62,491 nt of DNA. Source: an uncultured Gammaproteobacteria bacterium. Its GTDB lineage: Bacteria; Pseudomonadota; Gammaproteobacteria; Arenicellales; CAJQKF01. The position numbers and the translations under genes were made by a program. This document shows, piece after piece, positions 52,538 to 61,003 of this stretch. The stretch is from positions 1-62,491 of the forward strand of contig CAJQKF010000070.1 in assembly GCA_905478855.1 (NCBI GenBank). Reading direction: 5' to 3'. How positions within the stretch are numbered: the stretch's first letter is position 1; each line of letters opens with the position of its first letter. Below the pieces are notes generated by a model. It worked only from the letters and a program-made list of their open reading frames with translations. It was not told the origin of the DNA and ran no database searches.

Positions 52538-53444
52538 ATGGCATAAACATACGATTCAGCTCTTCCAGATTTGGTATTTCTCGTTCTGTAGGTATCGTAT
52601 AAACAAATGACCGATGCATCAATCTCCGGTCTCCTTCATACATATAGGTGGGAGTTCCACTATGCAATGCGGCATGATTATCCCAAATCAATAGATCACC
52701 GGGTCTCCAGTTATGCCGATAGACTTGATCATTTGCGGTGGTAATTTCCCTTGCATCAATCAATAACTGCTTACCCACTGCTAAATCTAATGGTTTACAG
52801 TCAAGTGGATCGAAACTCATATATAGCAATTTTCGGCCTGTTACAGGATGCACTTGCACAACCTTATGCCATACCGGCGGCAACGCTTCTCGCTCTTCCT
52901 CAGTAAGTGAAATAAAGGCCTCGGGGTCTGATTCATGGAGCGGATCATTATGGGCATGAAAACTACATAGAATAGACAATGATTCCAATTTCTGGAGTAA
53001 ATCAGCAGGCAGTCTATCAACAACGTTTGCCGTACTGCACAACAAGGTGTCACCACCGGATTTAGGCACTTCAACCGCATATAAAAAGGTTGCTGCATCG
53101 ACATGACATGCAGCCGTTCCGTCCGTATGCCAGCCAAAACCACCCTTTACGAAGAATGATAGCGGGGTTCCTTTATCATCTTTTACATTACCAATGGTCG
53201 AAACTTCTGGGTAAGACCTCAAGTTATACTGCTTCCGGTTCTCTATTTTTGGTTTACCAAATCGATGTGCTAATTTTGCCTGGGATTCGGGAGATAATGT
53301 CTGGTTTCTAAACAACACAGCAGACTTGTTATAGTAGATCTGTAAAATCTCAGAAAAGACGGCGTCTGAAATATCAGCCGACAAGTCAATATGTAATATT
53401 TCTGCGCCAAAATCGGCCAATAACGGACGTGTTGCAATACTCAT
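52536..53444 (-). CDS. TauD/TfdA-family Fe(II)/2-oxoglutarate dioxygenase
   Basis: 302 residues. The iron ligands are HTD in FGWHTDGTAA and the distal His in LLIWDNHAALHSGTP, followed by a 2-oxoglutarate-binding Arg in EGDRRLMHR. The opening LLADFGAEILHIDLS is the usual TauD/TfdA start. TauD releases sulfite from taurine; TfdA-like members act on other acids. Its neighbours (2-hydroxyacid dehydrogenase, aldehyde dehydrogenase, ThDP decarboxylase, TauE-type exporter) make a sulfonate substrate plausible but not shown. Confidence 0.88.
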   Translation of the reverse strand: MSIATRPLLADFGAEILHIDLSADISDAVFSEILQIYYNKSAVLFRNQTLSPESQAKLAHRFGKPKIENRKQYNLRSYPEVSTIGNVKDDKGTPLSFFVKGGFGWHTDGTAACHVDAATFLYAVEVPKSGGDTLLCSTANVVDRLPADLLQKLESLSILCSFHAHNDPLHESDPEAFISLTEEEREALPPVWHKVVQVHPVTGRKLLYMSFDPLDCKPLDLAVGKQLLIDAREITTANDQVYRHNWRPGDLLIWDNHAALHSGTPTYMYEGDRRLMHRSFVYTIPTEREIPNLEELNRMFMP

Positions 53445-53458
53445 GTAACTTCTCCTAA

Positions 53459-54469
53459 CTAACCTGTTATGGAATTCCTGTGTATTTGTTGCTCAAGAAA
53501 TAGACGTGCCGTCTCCGCTGCATTGAAGCGACATTCATACATCGAATTATCTGAGTAAAATGCATTATGAGGCGTAATGTACATCCGGCCCTTAAGCCAG
53601 TCTGCCTGATCTCGCCAGGCCTTAATCAAAGAATGGTCCATCGGAGGTTCATCAGGTAAAACGTCCAATCCCACTGCTGCCAACTGACCACTTTTCAAGC
53701 CCAATTCAATGACATCCAAATCCGAAACCAGTTTTCCTCGCGCTGTATTCACTAAAATAAGGCCTGGTCGGGCAGCAGCAAGAGATTGCCCATTAATTAG
53801 CCCACGGGTTTCATCAGTAAGAGGGCAATGTAATGTTATTGCGTCAACATTTGCTAACAACTCTTCAACAGAATGCACACGCTCTATACCTAAGGCTCTA
53901 AACATACCGTTGGACACATCGGGGTCATAACCGAGGATTTTGTAGCCAAAAGGCTTAAGTCTATTGATAACACTGGTGCCTATACGCCCTACACCAACCA
54001 CACCAACCGTCGTGGTCCTCGAGTGATGCACAGGTGATAGATGGTTTTCCTGCCAGCTACCTTGATAACCCCGGCACCCGATATCGTGTTGTAGTATCTT
54101 ACGCTGTAGCGCCAATAGTAGCGCCATAGCGGTATCGGCAACATCTTCTGGACCGTATTCAGGGTTATTAGAAAACGCAATACCGGCGCGGTTCAATGCA
54201 CCAATGTCTATCTTGTCAAAGCCAACACCGTAACGTACTAGAATTTTACATTTCTTTAAATTATCTATAGTTTGCTGCGTAATACCGGTTGTCCAAACTA
54301 GAAATGCATCTAGATTCCGAAGCAACTCATGATCAAAATTTTCTTCATTTCGACTGTCAAAGAAATGGAATTTAGCATTTGACTTAAAAGCCGCCGCTTC
54401 CGGATCAAAGGGTGGCTTCACCAAGTGGGTAATACCGATATTCCAGATTTTTTCCGAACAAGGATTCAT
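53459..54469 (-). CDS. D-isomer-specific 2-hydroxyacid dehydrogenase (CtBP-like)
   Basis: 336 residues. The NAD motif is VGVVGVGRIGTSV (about 153-165). Catalytic Arg is in VNTARGKLV, Glu in DVLPDEPPMDH and His in YITPHNAFYSD. The gene is in line between the aldehyde dehydrogenase (15 bases) and the TauD-like gene (14 bases). The (S)-sulfolactate dehydrogenase SlcC belongs to the same family, so sulfolactate/sulfopyruvate is a candidate pair; glyoxylate or hydroxypyruvate are alternatives. Confidence 0.9.
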   Translation of the reverse strand: MNPCSEKIWNIGITHLVKPPFDPEAAAFKSNAKFHFFDSRNEENFDHELLRNLDAFLVWTTGITQQTIDNLKKCKILVRYGVGFDKIDIGALNRAGIAFSNNPEYGPEDVADTAMALLLALQRKILQHDIGCRGYQGSWQENHLSPVHHSRTTTVGVVGVGRIGTSVINRLKPFGYKILGYDPDVSNGMFRALGIERVHSVEELLANVDAITLHCPLTDETRGLINGQSLAAARPGLILVNTARGKLVSDLDVIELGLKSGQLAAVGLDVLPDEPPMDHSLIKAWRDQADWLKGRMYITPHNAFYSDNSMYECRFNAAETARLFLEQQIHRNSITG

Positions 54470-54484
54470 TATAGCGCCCTAAGA

Positions 54485-55960
54485 TTATGTAAGTGGATTA
54501 GGAACAACATCCTGAGTTCCGAGCCAGATACTTTTCGTCTGCAAATACTCATAGATTGCCTCAATACCATTCTCTCTACCAAATCCACTCTTCTTGTATC
54601 CGCCTACGGGTGACGCCACATTCACAGCACGATAGGTATTTATATATACAGTTCCGCTACGAATCTTACGTGACAGACGCATAGCGCGAGGAATATTACT
54701 GGTCCAGACCCCTGCAGCTAACCCATACGGTGTGTTATTGGCGAGCTCCAGGGCCTGATCTTCAGTGTCAAATTCGAATACAGTCAACACGGGCCCAAAG
54801 ACCTCTTCACAGGCAACCCGGCTAGTCGGATCCACATCGGCAAAAATCGTCGGCTCGATAAAATGTCCACGCCCTAGATTGTCGCCCTGAGCAACTTTCC
54901 CCCCAGCAATACAAGTCGCGCCTGAAGCAATGGTTTCTTCAAGAAAACCCTTAATTCTTTCAAACTGCATAGTATTGGCGATGGGGCCAATACGAGTTTC
55001 CGCATCAAACGGATCACCCATTTTCAGGTTTTGTATCTTATCGCGTAGACAATTTAGAAACTGTTCTCTAATAGATGACTGCAAATAAACTCGCGAGCCG
55101 GCAACACAGGTTTGTCCATTCGACAAAAAGATACCAGAAATTACCCCATGCACCGCATTTTCCAGTGTGGCATCCTCAAAAATAAGTTGTGGAGATTTAC
55201 CACCTAACTCCATCGTTACCCTCTTAAAGCTTTCTGCCGCCTGGGTATTGATGATACGACCACCATTATCTGAACCGGTAAATGTAACCTTAGCCACGTC
55301 CGGATGAGTGACTAGGGCTTGACCACACTCAGTTGGAAATCCTGTAATCACATTAACCACGCCCGATGGAAACCCTGCATCGCGAAACACTTCCATAAGT
55401 GCAAGAGTTGAAGTTGATGCGTGTTCCGAGGGTTTAACTATCACTGTGTTACCAGCAGCAAGTGCTGGTGCAATTTTCCAGACTGCAATCATAATCGGTG
55501 AATTCCATGGCGTTATTGCCGCAACTACACCCAATGGCTCATGAATAGTGTAATTCACTACTAATTCTGGATTGGAAGGAATCACCTGTCCTTGCACTTT
55601 GTCCGCAAGACCACCGTAATAGTCAAACCAATCAGCGATACCAGTCATTTGCGGTAAGCTTTCAGCAAATCTTTTACCGGTGTCCTTTGTTTCTAGCGTC
55701 GCGAGTCGCTCGGCACGCTGCCTTATCAATTGACCTGCCTTAATAAGTAATGCACCTCTCTGGGTAGCCGACAATGTAGGCCACTCTCCAGACTCAAAAG
55801 CTTGTTTAGCTGCATTGACAGCATAACTTACATCCTCCGCGTTACAGCGCGGAACGTGTGCCCAACACTCACCGTCAAAAGGGTTCTCGGCATCGAACCA
55901 TTGGTCACTCGAAGAGTTTCTATACTCCCCATTGATGATTAATTGAAAGCGCTCATTCAT
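54485..55960 (-). CDS. NAD(P)-dependent aldehyde dehydrogenase
   Basis: 491 residues, full length. Landmarks are VIVKPSEHAS, the catalytic Glu in VTMELGGKSPQL, the nucleophilic Cys in SNGQTCVAGSR, and EEVFGPVLTVFEF. It oxidises an aldehyde to the acid. In this setting a product of the nearby ThDP decarboxylase, such as sulfoacetaldehyde, is an attractive substrate. Divergent from the LysR gene across 62 bases that carry operator-like elements. Confidence 0.94.
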   Translation of the reverse strand: MNERFQLIINGEYRNSSSDQWFDAENPFDGECWAHVPRCNAEDVSYAVNAAKQAFESGEWPTLSATQRGALLIKAGQLIRQRAERLATLETKDTGKRFAESLPQMTGIADWFDYYGGLADKVQGQVIPSNPELVVNYTIHEPLGVVAAITPWNSPIMIAVWKIAPALAAGNTVIVKPSEHASTSTLALMEVFRDAGFPSGVVNVITGFPTECGQALVTHPDVAKVTFTGSDNGGRIINTQAAESFKRVTMELGGKSPQLIFEDATLENAVHGVISGIFLSNGQTCVAGSRVYLQSSIREQFLNCLRDKIQNLKMGDPFDAETRIGPIANTMQFERIKGFLEETIASGATCIAGGKVAQGDNLGRGHFIEPTIFADVDPTSRVACEEVFGPVLTVFEFDTEDQALELANNTPYGLAAGVWTSNIPRAMRLSRKIRSGTVYINTYRAVNVASPVGGYKKSGFGRENGIEAIYEYLQTKSIWLGTQDVVPNPLT

Positions 55961-55975
55961 CTGTCAATCTCCGAC

Positions 55976-56013
55976 ATATCGATATAATATGGACCTATGC
56001 AATATTTTACATA
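55976..56013. promoter_or_regulatory. LysR-type operator region between aldehyde dehydrogenase and lysR
   Basis: The 62-base divergent gap contains the perfect palindrome ATATCGATAT (55976-55985) and TATG-N10-CATA (55996-56013), which fits a LysR-type inverted repeat. Such sites normally control both the regulator and the divergent target. Confidence 0.5.
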
Positions 56014-56022
56014 CTCCAATAA

Positions 56023-56940
56023 GTGATTACCCTTCGTCAAATCGACGCATTTAGGGCAATTATGGTTACCGGCACGGTTACTAGCGCATCCAATATGTTG
56101 CGTATTTCCCAGCCTGCTGTTACGCGACTACTGCAGGACCTAGAAAGAACCATCGGTTATGATCTATTCATACGCACAAATCGTCAACTTATTCCTACCG
56201 AAGAGGGACGTATCCTCTATGAAGATGTAGAAACTGCATTTATAGGACTTGATCAAATTAATAATACTGCGAAGAACATAGCGCAATTTCACAGAGGTCA
56301 TTTGCGTCTGGTAACAATTCCCAGTGTCGTTGCTACTTTCATTGGCGGAATTTTGGCGGAATTTAATCGGATATACCCGGAAATTTCTGTATCTCTTGAA
56401 GTGCAACCTACGCAACGTGTATTTGATTACATTACGTCGGGCCAATGTGATATCGGATTGTCCACGCTTCCTATTGAACACCCTGCGGTCGTGTCGCGAC
56501 CTATTTTGCACGGTCAATCCGTATGCATTTTGCCCGATACTCATCGTCTCGCCCGCAAAAGAAAGATTCGACCGGCAGACCTTGCCAACGAAGAATTCAT
56601 TTCTTATCGAACCGATTCAATTTTTCGTCATCGAGTAGATGATGCATTTAGCGCGGTCAACGTTCCGCGCAAAATTCGCTATGATGCACGCACCACCGAA
56701 GCTATATACAAAATGGTTGCAGCTGGACTCGGAGTGTCGGTAGTTGGGCCATCCTTTCCCGGTATGGTGCTGGAGCCTGGCATCATTGCAAGACCCTTCG
56801 AACCCGCTATTCATGGCGATCTGGCACTCTTGTATATGAAGCAAAAAAAACTAGCCAGACTACCTGAAGCATTTGCATCCACTACTGAACGATACATCGC
56901 AACGCAATTTGGAGCGAACCAAAAACGTTCACGAACCTAG
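56023..56940 (+). CDS. LysR-family transcriptional regulator
   Basis: 305 residues from a GTG. The N-terminal winged HTH reads ITLRQIDAFRAIMVTGTVTSASNMLRISQPAVTRLL in outline (residues 2-37), followed by a periplasmic-binding-type effector domain (about 90-290; LRLVTIPSVVATFIGGIL). It is divergent from the aldehyde dehydrogenase operon and overlaps, tail to tail, the beta decarboxylase gene by 12 bases. It is likely the activator of the flanking catabolic genes. Confidence 0.93.
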   Translation: MITLRQIDAFRAIMVTGTVTSASNMLRISQPAVTRLLQDLERTIGYDLFIRTNRQLIPTEEGRILYEDVETAFIGLDQINNTAKNIAQFHRGHLRLVTIPSVVATFIGGILAEFNRIYPEISVSLEVQPTQRVFDYITSGQCDIGLSTLPIEHPAVVSRPILHGQSVCILPDTHRLARKRKIRPADLANEEFISYRTDSIFRHRVDDAFSAVNVPRKIRYDARTTEAIYKMVAAGLGVSVVGPSFPGMVLEPGIIARPFEPAIHGDLALLYMKQKKLARLPEAFASTTERYIATQFGANQKRSRT

Positions 56941-57504
56941 CCGTTCCCGGAGTGCGTTTCTAAATGTTTTACGGCTGTCTGCACTGTGTATAGTGACATA
57001 GTCCCGCGGATAAACTTTACCAATTTCAACGTCCATACTGACAAACACCGGACCTTCGCCACCCAATACTTCAGGCAACTCTCGGCGAAAGGTATCGATG
57101 TCTGAAAAACTGTATGTACGTTTAAACCCGGCGGCAGCGGCTAGGCCAGCAAAGTCTACATTTTTGCCTGGCACTGGAAACTCACCATTGACCTCGTAAA
57201 TGCCATTATTTGAAACGAAGTGCCAAAGATTTTTAGGTGATTGCTCAGCAGTGGTTACTAAACAGCCGAGGTTCATTAATAAACTGCCATCACCATCCAA
57301 CACAAGCACTTGTTCATCTGGACAAGCAAGCGCCACACCGAGCGCATGAGACGATGCTTGCCCCATAGCGCCCGTACAAAGATAGTTTAGTGCATGGGGT
57401 CGTATTTGCATCCAGTCGAATGCAGACTGAAAAACCGGCACCACAATACCATCCGTATAATGCTCAGCAAGAGCCTCTAGAGCCTGATCTCGTTTCATAG
57501 TCAT
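56929..57504 (-). CDS. ThDP-dependent decarboxylase, beta subunit (sulfopyruvate decarboxylase ComE-like)
   Basis: 191 residues, the pyrophosphate-binding half. The ThDP/Mg motif is GDGSLLMNLG, ending in FVSNNGIYEVNG. GAMGQASSHALGVALA precedes it. It overlaps the alpha-subunit gene by 4 bases (ATGA). Separate 170- and 190-residue subunits are the layout of sulfopyruvate decarboxylase ComDE; phosphonopyruvate decarboxylase is usually one chain. The reaction would be sulfopyruvate to sulfoacetaldehyde and CO2. Confidence 0.85.
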   Translation of the reverse strand: MTMKRDQALEALAEHYTDGIVVPVFQSAFDWMQIRPHALNYLCTGAMGQASSHALGVALACPDEQVLVLDGDGSLLMNLGCLVTTAEQSPKNLWHFVSNNGIYEVNGEFPVPGKNVDFAGLAAAAGFKRTYSFSDIDTFRRELPEVLGGEGPVFVSMDVEIGKVYPRDYVTIHSADSRKTFRNALRERLGS

Positions 57505-58013
57505 ACCGGAGATCTCACAATTAGAAAAACATGAGGACGGGTTATTTTGTAGGCTTGATCGATCGATTCGAAAATACCTGCTGCATCCGAATCTTGCAGT
57601 AGCAGACTGTAAGAAATATTCATTGCTTGCAAAATTGGTTCCAAAATAAGGATACCATTATGTTTTGATTCAGATGGTAGTTTATCTACCTCCATGCCCT
57701 GAAGCCCAACTGCCATCACAATGGGCAATTGATAATCCATACCCATCGCTCGAATTGCATTAACCGAATCCAGAAAACCGGTATGCTGTATCAACAAAAC
57801 GGCCCGATGATCGGCATAAGACATACCTGCACAGACAGATACTCCTTCATCCTCTTTACAAACCATTACCAACTTTAGTTCCTCATCACGAGAGATTGGC
57901 CATAACATATGATCACACGTGACAATGTCCGGAACCGCCACAATAGTTTTTACCCCAGCGCTCTTAAAGCCGTTAATAATCGATACACCCGCTAAGCTAT
58001 CAGTATTACCCAT
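57501..58013 (-). CDS. ThDP-dependent decarboxylase, alpha subunit (sulfopyruvate decarboxylase ComD-like)
   Basis: 170 residues, the pyrimidine-binding half. The activating Glu of ThDP enzymes is in VCKEDEGVSVCAGMSYAD (about 52-69). QHTGFLDSVNAIRAMGMDYQLPIV is typical of the ComD side. It overlaps the aminotransferase gene by 8 bases and the beta gene by 4. An aromatic or other 2-oxo acid substrate cannot be excluded. Confidence 0.85.
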   Translation of the reverse strand: MGNTDSLAGVSIINGFKSAGVKTIVAVPDIVTCDHMLWPISRDEELKLVMVCKEDEGVSVCAGMSYADHRAVLLIQHTGFLDSVNAIRAMGMDYQLPIVMAVGLQGMEVDKLPSESKHNGILILEPILQAMNISYSLLLQDSDAAGIFESIDQAYKITRPHVFLIVRSPV

Positions 58014-59094
58014 TATTCCATCTCTCCAATACCTCAGCTGTCGTAATCATCTGTTGACGATCGCCAATAGTGAACCTAATGCAGTCTGAAAAATCCCCTG
58101 CCGTTAAGCGCCTAGCTATCACAGCATTCTGTTGCAAAAACTCCTGAGCACTCTCAACATCCTTCTCGCCGAATCGTACCAGTACAAAATTTGTCTGACT
58201 TGGTACTACTTGCAAACCAATTTCACTTATTCGATTAGAAAACTCCTCTCTAACCCTGAAATTCTCAGCGACCACAAAATCTTGATGGGTATCATCTTCA
58301 AGCGCCGCAAGACAAGCGGCTAAAGCCGGAGAAGATAAAGGAAAGGTAATGCCTATTCGCCTTACCACATCTACGATCTCATTAGGACCATATATCCAGC
58401 CTACTCGCATACCAGCCAAACCAAAAGCCTTCGAAAAAGTTCGCGTCATCACAACATTATCAGCTTCATCAACAAGCGACATGGGAAGTTCATAATCCCT
58501 AGCGACAACATATTCAGCATAGGCTGAGTCGAGGACCAGAAGCACGTGAGATGGTAAACCTGCATGTAAACGTCGCACTTCCTTCCCGCTCACATAGGTA
58601 CCACTTGGATTATCTGGATTTGCCAGCATCACAATCTTAGTGCGCTCGTTGACACAGGCCAACATTTGATCTACGTCCGCAACAAAATTTTCATCGGCTG
58701 CGGCGACCGGCACTGCATCATTGGCAAAGGCATAGTTGGGTACCTTCTGATATCCATGTATCGGATAGACTAGTTCATCACCTGGACTGAGGTAGATCCT
58801 AGCCAGCCGAGCCAACAAATCATCTGAGCCAAATCCACAAACAATTTTATCTGCATCAAGACTAAATCTCCGCGCAATGGCAGTTGCTAGAATTTCCGAT
58901 GCTCCTTCAGGATAGCGCCCAGCCGCACCTAGGCTCTCACGAGCTGCGACCAAGGCTTTATCACCAGGCCCATATACGCTTTCGTTAGACGCAATTTGAA
59001 TAGCATTTGGATCGGGTGTTACATCGACCTTAAGCATGTGCGCCCGAATTTTCAACACCCCAGAGCGCGGCGCTGGAGCAGATCTAATAGCCAT
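58006..59094 (-). CDS. Histidinol-phosphate-aminotransferase-like class I/II aminotransferase
   Basis: 362 residues. Family features are ANPDNPSGTYVSGKEV, the PLP Asp/Tyr segment LLVLDSAYAEYV, and the Schiff-base Lys in TRTFSKAFGLAGMRVGW. No other histidine genes are nearby and the product feeds straight into a 2-oxo-acid decarboxylase, so a role on a catabolic amino acid (for example cysteate giving sulfopyruvate) is more likely than histidine synthesis. It starts at the base after the Rieske stop. Confidence 0.86.
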   Translation of the reverse strand: MAIRSAPAPRSGVLKIRAHMLKVDVTPDPNAIQIASNESVYGPGDKALVAARESLGAAGRYPEGASEILATAIARRFSLDADKIVCGFGSDDLLARLARIYLSPGDELVYPIHGYQKVPNYAFANDAVPVAAADENFVADVDQMLACVNERTKIVMLANPDNPSGTYVSGKEVRRLHAGLPSHVLLVLDSAYAEYVVARDYELPMSLVDEADNVVMTRTFSKAFGLAGMRVGWIYGPNEIVDVVRRIGITFPLSSPALAACLAALEDDTHQDFVVAENFRVREEFSNRISEIGLQVVPSQTNFVLVRFGEKDVESAQEFLQQNAVIARRLTAGDFSDCIRFTIGDRQQMITTAEVLERWNNG

Positions 59095-60462
59095 TTACTT
59101 TTCGACCTGTATTGCCTGCTCGCCGAATTTTTCGGTAATATGGCGCACTACAAACTCGGCTCTCTCATCGCCTTCGTATTGATCCGCAGCAAAATAAATC
59201 TCTGCAACCTCGCGCTGCAGACGTCGCATTAGAGCCCGATCATCTACTGGATCTTCGGGAACCCTGATGATCGTATCTCCGCCATAAGTATGAAATGGCC
59301 GATCCTCGCTACCCTGGGGTTGGTTCACGTCCTTACCTCGCTCCACATTACGTATATCTTTCTTAATTTTCGAACGTAATAACGTAATTCCTTCATCGGT
59401 AGTTCCAAGGTACTCGCGCTTATGAATATTTATTGGCCCCTGACTAGTCCATGCCTCCCAGTCGCCGGGATTGGAAATACGTTCCTCTTCTGTTCTATGG
59501 GCAGTTTGACCATAAAAATCAACTTTCTCCCAACCCACATTGCTTTTGTCACCTTGACGAAGAACTTCATCAGCATCGTTAAAATGCCGCCAACCAAACT
59601 TGCGACTGTTAGTATCATCCACCGGCACCACCCATTTAGTCAGGCTGGTTCGCCCAAAGACTTTGGGGTTGTCTAAACGTTGAAACATACCGCCGTTTTG
59701 AGCCATATTTGGTGTAATGTGATCATGAAAACGCATCATAACCAGATCACCCTGACGCCTTGCATGGCTATATGAAAAGCCCTCGGGTCTTTTAAAATAC
59801 TCAACCACAGGTAGAGCAATAAAATGCTCCAAGCCCGGAAATTGGGGCCCGTTTACCCGTCCATGTAAAAAGACACTGTGAAACGGATCCATGGAATTCT
59901 CACTTTCCTGTAGCCAGTTACACGGAGAGTGGATCGAATACGGAATCATTTCATGGCCATCGATATCAAATGAATCCAGGAAAGGAAAATCTGGTTTCTT
60001 CTCTAACGGACCCATGTACGCAAAGACTAGACCACGATACTCGTGAATAGGATATGCACCCTGGCAGATACGATGTTTTATTGGGCTGTCTTCAGGTTCA
60101 CCAGGGGTATCTAAAATCGTACCATCTACATCAAATTGCCATCCGTGATAACAGCATCGAATACCGTTTTTCTCGATCTTACCAAACTCAAGAGAAGCAC
60201 GTCTGTGTGCACAATGTCGATGTAATAACCCAATATGCCCACTTAAATCGCGAAAAATAACCAGATTCTCACCCAATATACGAATTGGTACAGGCCTAGA
60301 ACCCAGCTGTTCAGTCATCGCCACAGGATGCCAGAATCTACGCAAATATTCGCCGCATGGTGTGCCTGAGCCAACATGGGTCAAATCGATATCTTCTTCA
60401 AGTGGTTGGCTTATCCGATATCCACCAAAACGTTCATTAGTCCAACGTACTTCTTCGCTCAT
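59095..60462 (-). CDS. Rieske oxygenase alpha subunit, phthalate-dioxygenase-like (third copy)
   Basis: 455 residues from ATG 60462; a TTG four codons upstream is possible. Rieske ligands lie in CAHRRA and CCYHGW; the catalytic iron motif is ENSMDPFHSVFLHGR. The opening LTHVGSGTPCGEYLRRFWHPVAM and its overall length match the enzyme at 32794-34194, so these are paralogues of one subfamily. No reductase is adjacent. Its gene abuts the aminotransferase with zero spacing, so the oxygenase presumably yields the amino acid that is transaminated. The substrate is unknown. Confidence 0.88.
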   Translation of the reverse strand: MSEEVRWTNERFGGYRISQPLEEDIDLTHVGSGTPCGEYLRRFWHPVAMTEQLGSRPVPIRILGENLVIFRDLSGHIGLLHRHCAHRRASLEFGKIEKNGIRCCYHGWQFDVDGTILDTPGEPEDSPIKHRICQGAYPIHEYRGLVFAYMGPLEKKPDFPFLDSFDIDGHEMIPYSIHSPCNWLQESENSMDPFHSVFLHGRVNGPQFPGLEHFIALPVVEYFKRPEGFSYSHARRQGDLVMMRFHDHITPNMAQNGGMFQRLDNPKVFGRTSLTKWVVPVDDTNSRKFGWRHFNDADEVLRQGDKSNVGWEKVDFYGQTAHRTEEERISNPGDWEAWTSQGPINIHKREYLGTTDEGITLLRSKIKKDIRNVERGKDVNQPQGSEDRPFHTYGGDTIIRVPEDPVDDRALMRRLQREVAEIYFAADQYEGDERAEFVVRHITEKFGEQAIQVEK

Positions 60463-60573
60463 TTCAACTACCAATTTCGTGATAAACAGGAAACAACATT
60501 GAGCAAATTAAGTCAGCCTGACAACTCCGGCATGCTATCCGATTAAACAAGCTATACGGCTCAAAGTTCTTTA

Positions 60574-60596
60574 ACTAGAAAACTATAATTTCTAGT
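60574..60596. promoter_or_regulatory. Inverted repeat ACTAGAAA-N7-TTTCTAGT upstream of the Rieske gene
   Basis: Perfect 8-base arms with a 7-base spacer, about 110 bases upstream of the Rieske start. It suits a dimeric regulator or a short leader hairpin. Confidence 0.45.
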
Positions 60597-60646
60597 GTAG
60601 CCATTTTCAGATATAAAATAAAGAAGTTTAAATAGGGCTTCGTATG

Positions 60647-60667
60647 TGTAAATGTTATGTATTTACA
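60647..60667. promoter_or_regulatory. Inverted repeat TGTAAAT-N7-ATTTACA upstream of the Rieske gene
   Basis: Perfect 7-base arms, about 185 bases upstream of the Rieske start. The 21-base symmetric element has the size of a typical helix-turn-helix operator. Confidence 0.45.
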
Positions 60668-60900
60668 TTCTCAACTAACAGATCCGCGTTCCTGCTTTAG
60701 TCGGATAACGTAGTACATAAAAGAACAATACTTGGTTTTTTACTAATCTGTAACTCTTGACACAACGCATGCTCGAATACACGAATTTTATGATATGAAC
60801 GCAATAACAGGTCAGATAATTATGAGCTGGATAGCCAACATCTGGCGTAATTAGGGATATCATCAACTCTACTTAATTGATCCGGATTCCCCATTCAAGA

Positions 60901-60956
60901 GGAGGTGTTCTATGCAGATAGCAGATTTAGACACTTAAGCAACATGTTTGGATCAA
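60901..60956 (+). pseudogene. Possible 5' remnant of a D-threonine-aldolase/DSD1-like gene
   Basis: A strong ribosome site (GGAGG at 60901-60905) precedes an ATG at 60912, then only eight codons, reading MQIADLDT, before TAA. DLDTP is the usual opening of D-threonine aldolase and D-serine dehydratase-like proteins, and after the stop the same frame reads ATCLDQ, compatible with TPAxCLDxD in that family. The stop falls where the Pro is expected. No further homology continues, so if real it is a truncated relic. Confidence 0.3.
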
Positions 60957-61003
60957 GAAATCATTATGCGTCCTTATCCGACACTACTGTCTATAGATTC
61001 AAA

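Larger units (their letters stand above)
60463..61003. other. 541-base stretch without an intact gene
   Basis: Between the Rieske start and the TauE stop there is no intact gene that I can support. It holds two inverted repeats (60574-60596 and 60647-60667) in the promoter region of the Rieske gene and a well-formed ribosome site followed by an eight-codon frame (60901-60938). No terminator hairpin was found. Confidence 0.6.

Noticed and set aside
56929..58013. Phosphonopyruvate decarboxylase and a phosphonate pathway
   Set aside because: That enzyme is usually a single chain, and no phosphoenolpyruvate mutase or other phosphonate gene is in the window.
58006..59094. hisC of histidine biosynthesis
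   Set aside because: No other histidine genes are present and it is wedged between a Rieske oxygenase and a decarboxylase.
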